From contig NZ_JAGIOO010000001.1 of assembly GCF_017876755.1 (NCBI RefSeq), positions 5,441,786 through 5,505,785 of the forward strand: a stretch of DNA of 64,000 nt, written 5' to 3'. Shown in pieces: positions 1-8,211 of this stretch. The notes beneath the pieces were generated by a model. The model saw only the letters and a program-made list of their open reading frames with translations. It was not told the origin of the DNA and made no database searches. The first letter of the stretch is position 1. Each line of letters opens with the position of its first letter. Made by a program: the position numbers and the translations under genes. This stretch comes from Crossiella equi (lineage in GTDB: Bacteria; Actinomycetota; Actinomycetes; Mycobacteriales; Pseudonocardiaceae).

Positions 1-2
1 AG

Positions 3-1175
3 GGGACCAGGCCGGACCTGGCCAAGATCATCGCCTTCGGCGCGGTGGTGGTGCTGCTGGTCACCGCGACCATGTGGTGGCTGCTCGCCCGTCCCGGCGG
101 ACGCCTCGTCACCGCGTACTTCTCCGCGGGCGTCGGCGTGTACGAGGGCGGCGACGTGCGCGTGCTCGGCGTGAAGGTCGGCACGATCGAGAAGGTCGAG
201 CCGCAGGGCACGCAGGTCAAGGTCGAGCTGAGCGTGGACCGCGACGTCGACCTGCCGGAGAAGCCCAACGCCGCGGTGGTCAACCCGAGCGTGGTCTCCG
301 ACCGGTACGTGCAGCTGGCCCCGGTCTACACCGGCGGTCCCAAGCTCGGTGAGAACACCGTGATCCCGCGCGAGCGCACGGTCACGCCGATGGAGCTGGA
401 CGAGGTCTACGGCAGCCTGGACAAGCTGACCACCGCGCTCGGCCCGAAGGGCGCGAACAAGGACGGCGCGCTGTCCGAGCTGCTCAAGGTCGGTGCGGCC
501 AACCTGGACGGCAACGGCAAGAAGCTCCAGGACACCATCCGTTCGCTGGGCGATGCCACCGGCACACTCGCCGGGTCCCGCGACGATCTGTTCGGCACCA
601 TCGAGAACCTGCGCAAGTTCACCTCGATGCTGGCCGCCAACGACTCGCAGGTGCGCACCTTCAACACCCAGCTCGCCGACGTGAACCGGTTCCTGGCCGG
701 TGAGCGCGAGGACCTGGGCGCGGCGGTGCGCGAGCTCGCGGTCGCGCTGTCCAGTGTGGAGGGCTTCATCAGGGACAACCGGGACCAGCTCAAGTCCAAT
801 GTGGACAAGCTGGCGAGCATCACCAAGGTGCTCGTGGACCAGCGCGCCGCGCTCGCCGAGGTGCTGGACGTGGCCCCGCTGGCGCTGGGCAACCTGCAGA
901 ACACCTATAACGCCGCGAGTGGCACCCTGGATACCCGGGCGAATATCAACGAGCTGACCCGCCCGCCGATCGTGATGGTGTGCGAGCTGCTCCGGCAGAC
1001 CACGCCCAAGGAGCTCCCGCAGATCCTCGCGGACGTGTGCGGCAAGCTCGCCGGGGTCGTGGACGGCGTGGTGAAGCTGCCCAGCGTGGCCGAGGTGATC
1101 AGCTCACTGCAGCAGGGCAGGCTGCCCGCGCTGCCTCCGCTGCTGGGCGCCGCGACCGGGAAGGGGCAGCGATGA
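3..1175 (+). CDS. MCE family protein, MceD-like (5' end outside window)
   Basis: Cell-envelope lipid-importer subunit of the Mce family. The reading frame is open to the window edge: 14 codons precede the first internal GTG, so the true start is upstream. One hydrophobic anchor lies at the visible N-terminus, followed by the MCE/MlaD domain (motif VYEGGDVRVLGVKVGTIEKV) and a long helical region. It overlaps the next gene by ATGA, as in mce operons (yrbEA-yrbEB-mceA to mceF). Its place as third from last among the mce genes, just before the lipoprotein member, makes it the MceD equivalent. MCE subunits form a periplasmic hexameric tunnel for lipids or sterols; the substrate cannot be read from sequence. 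Confidence 0.9.
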   Translation, partial: GTRPDLAKIIAFGAVVVLLVTATMWWLLARPGGRLVTAYFSAGVGVYEGGDVRVLGVKVGTIEKVEPQGTQVKVELSVDRDVDLPEKPNAAVVNPSVVSDRYVQLAPVYTGGPKLGENTVIPRERTVTPMELDEVYGSLDKLTTALGPKGANKDGALSELLKVGAANLDGNGKKLQDTIRSLGDATGTLAGSRDDLFGTIENLRKFTSMLAANDSQVRTFNTQLADVNRFLAGEREDLGAAVRELAVALSSVEGFIRDNRDQLKSNVDKLASITKVLVDQRAALAEVLDVAPLALGNLQNTYNAASGTLDTRANINELTRPPIVMVCELLRQTTPKELPQILADVCGKLAGVVDGVVKLPSVAEVISSLQQGRLPALPPLLGAATGKGQR

Positions 1176-2344
1176 AGCGCGCACTCCGCCTCACCGGGCT
1201 CGTCCTGTGCGCGAGCCTGCTCTCCGGCTGCGGGCTCGGTGAGTTCGGCGGGCTGTACAACGTGCCGCTGCCCGGCGGCGCCGACCTGGGGGAGCACCCG
1301 TACCGGGTCAAGGTGCGGTTCAAGGATGTGCTCGACCTGGTGCCGCAGGCCGGGGTCAAGGTCAACGACGTGGCCGTGGGCAAGGTCGAGTCGGTCGCGC
1401 TGGCCCCGGACGGCTGGACCGCCGAGGTGACCGTGCTGGTCAACGGCGGGGTGAAGCTGCCCGCGAACGCCGACGCCAAGCTGCGCCAGTCCAGCCTGCT
1501 GGGGGAGAAGTTCGTCGAGCTGGCCGCGCCCCGCAACGCCCAGGGCAGCCTCGCCGACGGCGCGCTGATCCCGATCGAGCGCACCAACCGCAACCCCGAG
1601 GTCGAGGAGGTCTTCGGCGCGCTGTCCCTGCTGCTCAACGGCGGCGGCGTGGCGCAGCTCCAGACCATCACCAAGGAGCTCAACAAGGCCCTGTCCGGCC
1701 GCGAGCCGGAGCTGCGCGAGCTGCTGTCCAACGTGGACAAGCTGGTCAGCACCCTGGACGGGCACAAGACCGAGATCACCCGCGCGCTGGACGGCCTCAA
1801 CCGCCTGTCCGCCACGCTGGTCGGCCAGCTCGGCAACATCCGCACCGCGTTGGACGGGCTGGAGCCCGGCTTGAAGGTGCTGGCCGAGCAGCGGCAGCAG
1901 CTGGTCGGCATGCTCACCGCGTTGGACCGGCTCTCCGGCGTGGCCACCGACGTGGTCAACCGCAGCAAGGACGACCTCGTCCACGACCTCAAGGCGCTCA
2001 CCCCGACGCTGCAGAAGCTCGGCGAGGCCGGGCAGAACCTGCCCAAGGGCTTCGAGCTGCTGCTCACCTTCCCGTTCCCGGACTCCGCGGTGGACGGGAT
2101 CAAGGGCGACTACACCAACCTGCACGCCAAGATCGACCTCGACCTGAGCCGCATCCTGGACAACCTGGGCAGCTCCCGGCAGCCGCTGCTCCCGCTGCCC
2201 GGCGGCACGCCCCAGCAGGGCGCCGCGCCACCGCTGCTGCCCGGTCTGCCCAGCCTGCCCGGGGTCGGCGGTGGCCAGCAGCAGGGCGGTGGCGGCGGCC
2301 TGGGTGACCTGCTCACCGGCCTGCTGGGAGGTGGCCGTCGATGA
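1172..2344 (+). CDS. MCE family lipoprotein, MceE-like
   Basis: 390 aa. The N-terminus is a lipoprotein signal peptide with lipobox LLSGC (Cys20), the hallmark of the MceE position (LprK-type). The MCE domain follows (VKVNDVAVGKVESVAL), then helical segments and a Gly/Leu/Pro-rich C-terminus. The ATG overlaps the upstream stop (ATGA), and its own stop overlaps the next ATG in the same way, so it is translationally coupled on both sides. It is expected to be membrane-anchored by lipid and to form part of the Mce hexamer with its neighbours. A longer reading frame upstream exists only as a shadow of the previous gene. Confidence 0.92.
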   Translation: MKRALRLTGLVLCASLLSGCGLGEFGGLYNVPLPGGADLGEHPYRVKVRFKDVLDLVPQAGVKVNDVAVGKVESVALAPDGWTAEVTVLVNGGVKLPANADAKLRQSSLLGEKFVELAAPRNAQGSLADGALIPIERTNRNPEVEEVFGALSLLLNGGGVAQLQTITKELNKALSGREPELRELLSNVDKLVSTLDGHKTEITRALDGLNRLSATLVGQLGNIRTALDGLEPGLKVLAEQRQQLVGMLTALDRLSGVATDVVNRSKDDLVHDLKALTPTLQKLGEAGQNLPKGFELLLTFPFPDSAVDGIKGDYTNLHAKIDLDLSRILDNLGSSRQPLLPLPGGTPQQGAAPPLLPGLPSLPGVGGGQQQGGGGGLGDLLTGLLGGGRR

Positions 2345-3597
2345 TCACCAGGAGGGTGCGCGTCCAGATCATCGCGTTCGTGGTGATCGCGCTGCTCGGT
2401 GTCAGCTTCGTCGGCGCGCGGTACGCCGGGCTGGACCGCCTGTTCGGCGCGCGCGGGTACGTGGTGACCATGCGGCTGGCCGACTCCGGCGGCATCTTCA
2501 CCAACGCCGAGGTCGCCTACCGGGGCGTCACCGTCGGCCGGGTCGGGCAGCTGCGGCTGACCGCGACCGGGCTGGAGGTCGACCTGGACATCGACTCCGA
2601 CACCCGCATCCCGGCGGACACCAAGGCCGTGGTGACCAACCGGTCCGCGGTCGGCGAGCAGTACGTGGACCTGCGGCCCAACACCGACGCGGGCCCCTAC
2701 CTCGCGGGCGGCTCGGTGATCTCGGTGGACCGCACCGCGACCCCGCCGCCGGTGGAGACGCTGCTGGCCAACCTGGACGGCCTGACCACCTCGGTGCCGC
2801 TGGACTCGCTGCGCACCGTGGTCAACGAGCTGGGCACCGCCTTCGACGGCGCGGGCCCGCAGCTGCAACGGCTGCTGGACACCACCTCGGTGTTCACCAA
2901 GGACGCGGTGAAGAACCTGCCCGGCACGCTGGAGCTGCTGCGCAACGCGCGCACCGTGCTCGGCACGCAGAACCAGCAGGGCTCGTCGATCACCAGCTTC
3001 AGCAAGGACCTGCGGCTGCTCGCCGCGCAGCTCGGCAAGTCCGACGGCGACCTGCGCGCGGTGATCGACAACGGGCCGAAGGCCGCGGGCCAGCTCAGCG
3101 CGCTGCTGCGCGAGTCCGGGCAGGGCATCTCCGAGCTGACCGCGAACCTGCTCACCACCGTGGACGTGGCGCTGCCGCGCAAGGACGGCCTGGAACAGGC
3201 GATGGTGACCTACCCGCTGGTCGTCGGCGGTGCGTTCACCGTGGCGCCCGGCGACGGCACCGCGCACTTCGGCCTGGCGATCAACCTGTTCGACCCGCCG
3301 CCGTGCACCAAGGGCTACGAGACGACCAACCGGCGGCCCGGCAACGCGACCGGCCCGGTGGTGCTCAACACCCGGGCGTACTGCGCGGAGGGCCCGGGCA
3401 GTCCGGTGGACGTGCGCGGGGCGCAGAACGCGCCGTACGGCGGCAAGCCGATGACGCCGCCGCCGTCGACCAAGACCGTGGTCGGGCCCGCCCGGCAGCC
3501 CCAGCCCGGCGCGGCGTCCGGCCTGCTGGCACTGTTGCAGTTGCCCGGTGGCCAGGCACCCAGCACGCTGGCCCAAATGCTCGGCCTGCCCGGCTGA
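2341..3597 (+). CDS. MCE family protein, MceF-like
   Basis: 418 aa. One N-terminal membrane segment (IIAFVVIALLGVSFVGARYA) is followed by an MCE domain with the family motif AEVAYRGVTVGRVGQL, then a helical region and a Pro-rich C-terminus. It is the last MCE-domain protein of the operon, coupled by ATGA to the MceE-like lipoprotein and followed by two Mce-associated proteins, so it holds the MceF position. Role: subunit of a lipid or sterol import tunnel working with YrbE permeases, which would lie upstream of the window. Confidence 0.92.
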   Translation: MITRRVRVQIIAFVVIALLGVSFVGARYAGLDRLFGARGYVVTMRLADSGGIFTNAEVAYRGVTVGRVGQLRLTATGLEVDLDIDSDTRIPADTKAVVTNRSAVGEQYVDLRPNTDAGPYLAGGSVISVDRTATPPPVETLLANLDGLTTSVPLDSLRTVVNELGTAFDGAGPQLQRLLDTTSVFTKDAVKNLPGTLELLRNARTVLGTQNQQGSSITSFSKDLRLLAAQLGKSDGDLRAVIDNGPKAAGQLSALLRESGQGISELTANLLTTVDVALPRKDGLEQAMVTYPLVVGGAFTVAPGDGTAHFGLAINLFDPPPCTKGYETTNRRPGNATGPVVLNTRAYCAEGPGSPVDVRGAQNAPYGGKPMTPPPSTKTVVGPARQPQPGAASGLLALLQLPGGQAPSTLAQMLGLPG

Positions 3598-3616
3598 GCC
3601 CGTCTGGAGTTCGCGC

Positions 3617-4141
3617 ATGACCGACACCCCCGCTCGCCCGCTGACCCTCGGCGCGGTCGCGCTCGTCGTCCTGGCCGCCGTCTTCGCCGGGTGGTACGGC
3701 ATCTCCTGGGCCTCGGCCTCCTCCGACGACGGCCTGGCCTTCGCCCGGGAGCGCGACGAGGTGGTCCTGGTCGGCCAGCAGCACGTGGTGAACCTGCTGC
3801 ACCAGGACTACCGCCGCTACGACGAGATCTTCGAGCAGCTGCGCGCGGGCTCGATCACCGCGCCGCTCACCGACGCCCTGTCCGCCGACCGCGAGGCCAC
3901 GAAGAAGTACCTCAACGACGGCAAGCTGGTGACCACGGCGAAGATGCGGGAGAGTGCGCTGACCGAGCTGGACGTGCGCGCGGGCAAGGCCAAGATGCTG
4001 GCCATTGTCGAGCTGACCGCCACGGCGGGGGACAAGCCGCCCACGGTCTCCACCGGCCGCGTCGCCGTGGAGCTGACCAGGACCCCCGACGGCTGGAAGC
4101 TGAGCGGCCTGGACGCCGTCCGCCCCGCCCCGGCCGTCTGA
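3617..4141 (+). CDS. Mce-associated membrane protein
   Basis: 174 aa. One N-terminal transmembrane segment (residues about 9-30) is followed by an extracytoplasmic domain typical of Mce-associated (Mas) proteins: helix, then a four-strand NTF2/SnoaL-like region ending with a DGWKLSGLDAV-type strand. The ATG at 3617 was chosen over an upstream in-frame start because it follows the mceF stop and places the membrane segment near the N-terminus. It is the first of two such proteins closing the mce operon. Mas proteins are thought to stabilise the Mce complex; the exact role is inference. Confidence 0.8.
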   Translation: MTDTPARPLTLGAVALVVLAAVFAGWYGISWASASSDDGLAFARERDEVVLVGQQHVVNLLHQDYRRYDEIFEQLRAGSITAPLTDALSADREATKKYLNDGKLVTTAKMRESALTELDVRAGKAKMLAIVELTATAGDKPPTVSTGRVAVELTRTPDGWKLSGLDAVRPAPAV

Positions 4142-4153
4142 CCAGGAGATCTC

Positions 4154-5029
4154 GTGCCCCCGATCCGCCGCAACCGGCCCACTCCCACCCCGTCCCGCCA
4201 CCCGAAGGTCGCGGGCGCGAACCGCCGTCCCACCACCGCCCGCCCGGCGGAGGAGGAGCCGACGACGAGCGCCCCGGCGGCGGAACCGGGCGTGGAACTG
4301 TCCGCGAACGGCGTCCTGGCCCCGGAACCGGAGGCGGCGGAGTCCCCGCGCCCAACCCCGGGCCCGAGGGCAACGGCCCGGGCCAAAGCCCGCACCGAGC
4401 CGAAGCCGGAAGCCGCGACCGAGCCCGAGCCCGAGCCGGAGCCGGAGCCCGCGGAGAAGCCCGCCCCCGCGGTAGACCTGCTGCCCCCGAAGGCCAAACA
4501 CGCGAAGTCCAAGCCCACCGAGCCCGCCCCGAAGGGCTGGCTCCTCCCGGTGGCCCTGGTCCTGGTGGCGGCGGTCCTGACGGTCGCGGGCTTCTGGTTC
4601 CGCGCCGAGTACCTCCAGGCCGAGAGCGGCGGCAGCAACCAGGCACTGGTCGACACGGCACGCACCAGCGAGGTGGTCGGCCAGGTCACCACGGCCATCC
4701 AGACGGTGCTCTCCTACAACTTCGCCGAACCCACCAAGAACGAACAGGCGGCCAAGGACGTCCTGATCGGCAAGGCCACCCAGGACTACGACACGATCCT
4801 CACCGGCCTCCGCAAAACCGGCCCGGAGCAGAAGCTCGTCTACAGCACGATCGTCCGCTCCGCCGCCGTCCGGGTCCTGGAGGACGACCGCGCCATGGTC
4901 CTGGTCTTCGCCGACCAGCACAGCGAACGCGCCTCCGACGGCTACCGGGGCGACACCGCGTTGCAGGTCGTGGTGAACGCGCAGCAGGTCGACGGCAAGT
5001 GGAAGATCACCGAGATCCAGCCGCGCTGA
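4154..5029 (+). CDS. Mce-associated membrane protein with Pro/Glu-rich N-terminus
   Basis: 291 aa, GTG start preceded by AGGAG at 4144. The first ~120 residues are low-complexity Pro/Ala/Glu with an EPEPEPEPEP run, presumably cytosolic. A single membrane helix follows (LLPVALVLVAAVLTVAGFWF), then a Mas-type extracytoplasmic domain ending in a GKWKITEIQPR strand. It is the last gene of the mce operon. Its stop lies one base from the stop of the convergent gene, leaving no room for a terminator. The EP-rich cytosolic tail is longer than in its neighbour; its role is unknown. Confidence 0.8.
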   Translation: MPPIRRNRPTPTPSRHPKVAGANRRPTTARPAEEEPTTSAPAAEPGVELSANGVLAPEPEAAESPRPTPGPRATARAKARTEPKPEAATEPEPEPEPEPAEKPAPAVDLLPPKAKHAKSKPTEPAPKGWLLPVALVLVAAVLTVAGFWFRAEYLQAESGGSNQALVDTARTSEVVGQVTTAIQTVLSYNFAEPTKNEQAAKDVLIGKATQDYDTILTGLRKTGPEQKLVYSTIVRSAAVRVLEDDRAMVLVFADQHSERASDGYRGDTALQVVVNAQQVDGKWKITEIQPR

Positions 5030-5030
5030 G

Positions 5031-6038
5031 CTATTTCGGGTGCTCCTCGTCGGTGGCCTGCTTCGCCCCTTCCTTGACCGGTACCGCGCCCTTGTGGCTG
5101 ATCACCTGTCCTGGCCACCTCAACCGCTTGGTCGCGGCGTCACCGAAGTTGTTCGCGCTGGTCACGCCCCGCTGCACGGAGGCGTGCACGGCCTTGAACG
5201 AGGACGCGGCGTTGTCCGCGCTGAGCGCGACCCGGCGCAGGAACACGCCGAGCTTCTCGATGGCGTCGACCAGCGTCCTGAGCCTGCTGAAGATCTTCTT
5301 CGCCAGGATGCACGCGTCGGCGATGGCGCTGACGATGAAGGCAGCCACCGAGGCGCCGAAGGTGAACACCGCCGCCAGCCCGGCCGCGATCAGCTTGCCG
5401 ACCCACTTGCCCACCAGCTCGGCGATGAGGTCGAAGATCAGCCCGCGCACCGCGGCCACGGCGATGCCGGAGTTCTGCACCAGCTCGGCGGCACCGTCCG
5501 CCCGGTCCGCGGCGGACCGCAAGGCACCGATGTAGGCCTTGGCGGTCTGCTGGTACACCTGTCCGGACGGGGTCTTGGCCATCCACGGCCCCACCGAGCT
5601 CAGCTCCTGCTCGTAGTCGGCGGCCGCGCCCCTCAGCTCCTTCGAGATGTTCTCCCAGGTCGCCTTGAGCGACTTCACCGTGTCCGGGTCACCGGTGACC
5701 ACCTCGATGCCCTCGCGCAGGAAGTCCACGTGCTCGATCAACCAGCCCGCGGCGGCCTTGCCCAGCTCGCCGAACGGGTTCATCACGATGCCGAGCACGT
5801 CGAGGGTGACGATCGTGACGTCCACTCCGAACTCGGTCCAGCTGCCGTCGTCCTTTCCAAGCCGCATGCCGTCGGTGATGGCCTCCTTGAGGCTGTCCGC
5901 GATACCGGCGCCCTTGAGGGTGACATCGCCCTGGAAGAAGCCGTGCTCAGGCTTCTCCTCCACAATCAGGTTGTTCGTCTTCGGATTGGTGTCGAGCGTC
6001 GGCCTGGCCGGTTCGAATCGAGGCTGGTCCCCACTCAT
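5031..6038 (-). CDS. T7SS effector-like protein (CpnT N-terminal-domain-like, no toxin domain)
   Basis: 335 aa. The ATG at 6038 overlaps the stop of the WXG100-like gene (ATGA). After a ~50-residue leader comes a helical region carrying a Trp in a turn (SSVGPWMAKTPSGQVY), then a Gly/Ala-rich hydrophobic stretch (about residues 210-250) and a basic C-terminal tail. This layout resembles the N-terminal transport half of CpnT/EsxEF-type substrates. No catalytic C-terminal domain can be seen. From context it is a secreted or membrane-inserted T7SS substrate; whether it acts alone or as a carrier is unknown. Confidence 0.6.
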   Translation of the reverse strand: MSGDQPRFEPARPTLDTNPKTNNLIVEEKPEHGFFQGDVTLKGAGIADSLKEAITDGMRLGKDDGSWTEFGVDVTIVTLDVLGIVMNPFGELGKAAAGWLIEHVDFLREGIEVVTGDPDTVKSLKATWENISKELRGAAADYEQELSSVGPWMAKTPSGQVYQQTAKAYIGALRSAADRADGAAELVQNSGIAVAAVRGLIFDLIAELVGKWVGKLIAAGLAAVFTFGASVAAFIVSAIADACILAKKIFSRLRTLVDAIEKLGVFLRRVALSADNAASSFKAVHASVQRGVTSANNFGDAATKRLRWPGQVISHKGAVPVKEGAKQATDEEHPK

Positions 6039-6343
6039 TTGCCCATCCCCTTGAACATCTGCTCCATGGCCTGCTCGACCTGCTCGTAGGTGGCGCGGCA
6101 GTCCTCCACGGCCGCGCCACACACCGCGCCGGTCTCACTCAGCGCGGCGATCATCGTGGCGACGCTGCCGTTCAGCGTGTTCACCACGGTCTCGCCGTAC
6201 GGGTAGAGCAGCACGCCCCAGGCTTCGAGGTTGCGCGCGCCGTTGGCTGCCGCACCTGCTGCCTTCTGCACCCGGTCCGCGACGCCCTGAACCGCCTGCG
6301 CGTGCGCCTGGAGCGCGGGCAGGTCGCTGTGGATGCCGGTCAT
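6035..6343 (-). CDS. WXG100-like T7SS substrate
   Basis: 102 aa with two predicted helices around a central W42-G43 turn (LEAWGVLLYPYG) and a C-terminal YEQVE (residues 86-90), which matches the YxxxD/E general T7SS export signal. The ATG at 6343 overlaps the stop of the YbaB-like gene (TGATG); a GTG three bases upstream is also possible. It is coupled to the downstream 335-aa gene. WXG100 proteins are small helical hairpins exported as dimers through ESX machines. The likely partner is one of the two flanking proteins; this is inference. Confidence 0.75.
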   Translation of the reverse strand: MTGIHSDLPALQAHAQAVQGVADRVQKAAGAAANGARNLEAWGVLLYPYGETVVNTLNGSVATMIAALSETGAVCGAAVEDCRATYEQVEQAMEQMFKGMGK

Positions 6344-6780
6344 CACCAGCCGTCCTCTCGCATGATCGGCCGGTCGCCGCCCTCGTCATCGGGGCGCCTG
6401 CGCGGCGGCGGGGCGTCTTCCTCGACCTGTTCCGGCAGCTGCTCCTTGATGAAGTCCATCGCTTCGGAGTCGTCCCCGATGACCGCCGCCATGATCTCGG
6501 CGGTGCGCTGCCCGGCGCGGCCCTGCGCCTGCCGGATGGTCGTCATGATCTCCGCCGCCAGCGCCTGGTGCCCGAGCTGGTCGGCCTTGGCGGTGAGCCG
6601 AAGAGCGGTGAGCGCCCCACCGGGGTTCACCGTCACGGTGACCGCGCCGCCGCGGCTGCTGACCGTGGTGTGCGCGTCGCTCAGCTCCTGCTTGGCCTGT
6701 TCAGCACGGGCCTGGAGCGCAACGATCCGTGCTTCCTGCGCGGCCAGCCAGGCGTGCGGATCGATGATCGGTCCGGTCAT
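6343..6780 (-). CDS. YbaB/EbfC-family protein (T7SS-associated, EspL-like)
   Basis: 145 aa. An N-terminal coiled helix (AQEARIVALQARAEQAKQEL) is followed by the YbaB-type beta region (AVTVTVNPGGALTALRL), a second helix and an acidic/Pro tail ending REDGW. YbaB/EbfC proteins are small DNA-binding dimers; the EspL subgroup lies in ESX loci and supports substrate stability. The stop overlaps the ATG of the WXG100-like gene, so the pair is made together. A second YbaB-WXG100 pair with the same DGW ending occurs at 32122-32951. It is more likely a T7SS accessory factor than a general nucleoid protein. Confidence 0.75.
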   Translation of the reverse strand: MTGPIIDPHAWLAAQEARIVALQARAEQAKQELSDAHTTVSSRGGAVTVTVNPGGALTALRLTAKADQLGHQALAAEIMTTIRQAQGRAGQRTAEIMAAVIGDDSEAMDFIKEQLPEQVEEDAPPPRRRPDDEGGDRPIMREDGW

Positions 6781-6798
6781 GTCCCCCTGTTTCCTTCC

Positions 6799-7875
6799 TC
6801 ATGCGTCGTGCTGAGCACGTTGCTGCTCCGACGGAGCATCCGGCAACGCGGTTCCCTCGGTCGGGCGACGGCGTGGCCGGACGATCGTGTAGAGGCCACC
6901 GAGCACCAGGACGAGCCACAGCGCGACCGCCGCGGCCTGGCCGAAGCCCAGCCACCACCGGGCCGCACCGGACGGGTTCGGGTGGTCGGCGGGCACTGTC
7001 CACCAGGCCACGCACTGCCTGCCGCACGACTCTTTGGCCGAGCGCACCTCGACCCGCTGCCCGCTGATGTCCCGCTGCGACTGCACCGTCGTCTTGCCGG
7101 GGGGCAGTGTGCCGCCCTGCCAGGTGGCCTCCGCCGGGCACTCGTACTCCACGAACTCCGTGACCAAGAGGCCGGTCACCTGGCGCCTGCACTGGTCGAC
7201 GGTCGCGGTGCCGGTGGCCCGCACCTCGTTGCTCGGGCTGGTGCCGAGCTGGAAGTCCATGCCGCCGATGGTCCGGGCGATCCCCCCGAGACCGATGTAG
7301 CCGACGAAGACCACAGCCGCCGCGGCGGTGTTCACGAGCACCTTCGACCTGCCGTCCTTGCGGGGCTTGCCCGGGCCGTTGATGAGCCAGAACAGCGCGA
7401 TCGCCCCGATGATCATGCACAGGAGCATCGTCGTGACGCCCCAGAGCTGTGCCGGGCCCCGGACCTCGGCCCCGGCCTTCGGGTGGTCGACCGGTACCAC
7501 TGTCGTCTTGTCGCAGCCGACGCACACGCTGCCTTTGCCCTCGCGGACGTCGACCTGCCGTCCGCTGAGATCTGAACGGGACCACACGGTCTCGGTTTCC
7601 GGTATCTGGCTCGTCATGCTCTTCAGGCGCCACCTCACGCTGGCCGTGCATCGGTAGGAGGTGTAGCGGAAGAACACCGCGTTGGTGTCCTCCCTCTCGC
7701 AGGCGCCCACGGTCGCGATACCGGTGCGCAGGGCGTCCTCGCCGGGCAGCCCGCCCTTGTCGAAGATGGCCGCGGTCACCGTGAGGTCGGCCAGCACCCC
7801 CAGGTAGATCACCACCGCCAGGACGGCCGCGTTGGCGAGACGGAAGAGGATCGCGGGGCGTTTGGGGGCGGCCAT
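6799..7875 (-). CDS. Membrane protein with an internally duplicated extracytoplasmic domain
   Basis: 358 aa, function not recognised. There are four predicted membrane helices (first at residues ~11-33, last at ~315-335). Between them lie two copies of one domain: each starts TGxATVxxC, continues with YxC, then DLSGRQVDVR or DISGQRVEVR, a Cys pair (CVGC, CGRQC) and a V-P-x-DHP motif. Each copy has four Cys, probably two disulfides, which suggests an outside location. The gene is just upstream of, and on the same strand as, the YbaB-WXG100-effector cassette (18-base gap), so a link to T7SS is possible but unproven. Confidence 0.7.
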   Translation of the reverse strand: MAAPKRPAILFRLANAAVLAVVIYLGVLADLTVTAAIFDKGGLPGEDALRTGIATVGACEREDTNAVFFRYTSYRCTASVRWRLKSMTSQIPETETVWSRSDLSGRQVDVREGKGSVCVGCDKTTVVPVDHPKAGAEVRGPAQLWGVTTMLLCMIIGAIALFWLINGPGKPRKDGRSKVLVNTAAAAVVFVGYIGLGGIARTIGGMDFQLGTSPSNEVRATGTATVDQCRRQVTGLLVTEFVEYECPAEATWQGGTLPPGKTTVQSQRDISGQRVEVRSAKESCGRQCVAWWTVPADHPNPSGAARWWLGFGQAAAVALWLVLVLGGLYTIVRPRRRPTEGTALPDAPSEQQRAQHDA

Positions 7876-7883
7876 GTGGCCGA

Positions 7884-7889
7884 AGCGTA
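7884..7889 (-). promoter_or_regulatory. Candidate -10 element of the 358-aa membrane protein (leaderless)
   Basis: On the minus strand the hexamer TACGCT fits TANNNT and ends eight bases before the ATG at 7875, so transcription would start at or next to the start codon. No convincing -35 hexamer is visible, and there is no Shine-Dalgarno sequence. Confidence 0.35.
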
Positions 7890-8197
7890 GAGAATTGCCG
7901 GGGTGGCACAGGTTCGGTTGGCGAAGATTGGGGTTGGTTCACCCGCGAGTTGGCCGCCGCGCGAAAGTTGCCGTGCTGACCTGGGATTTCCGGTCTCACC
8001 GGATCGTGGGATCGTCGGCGGTGGCTGTGCCAACCTGGCACGGCGCAGGCTCGACTCATGGAAATCGCACGCAAACGACTGCCCCGCGGACCACCGGCAC
8101 TACGACAAGTGGGTGAGATCCTCGCGGTTGTGCCTGGTGGTGTGGGCTCGGTTTTGCGAAGTCCCATTCGGTCACGAAACGCTAACGGTGGCTGTGG

Positions 8198-8203
8198 CAT
8201 AGT
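8198..8203 (+). promoter_or_regulatory. Candidate -10 element of the 121-aa gene (leaderless)
   Basis: CATAGT preceded by TGTGG ends eight bases before the ATG at 8212. With no Shine-Dalgarno sequence before the ATG, this spacing fits a leaderless transcript. No good -35 match is seen. Confidence 0.35.
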
Positions 8204-8211
8204 CGGGCCCC

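Larger units (their letters stand above)
7876..8211. other. Intergenic region between divergent genes
   Basis: 336 bases between the start of the minus-strand membrane protein and the plus-strand 121-aa gene. Two candidate -10 elements lie at its ends. Short reading frames in the middle lack a ribosome binding site and do not look like proteins. No repeat or RNA gene was recognised. Confidence 0.5.

Noticed and set aside
7903-8202. Possible small gene in the intergenic region
   Set aside because: No ribosome site, unlikely composition, and it overlaps the predicted promoter of the 121-aa gene.
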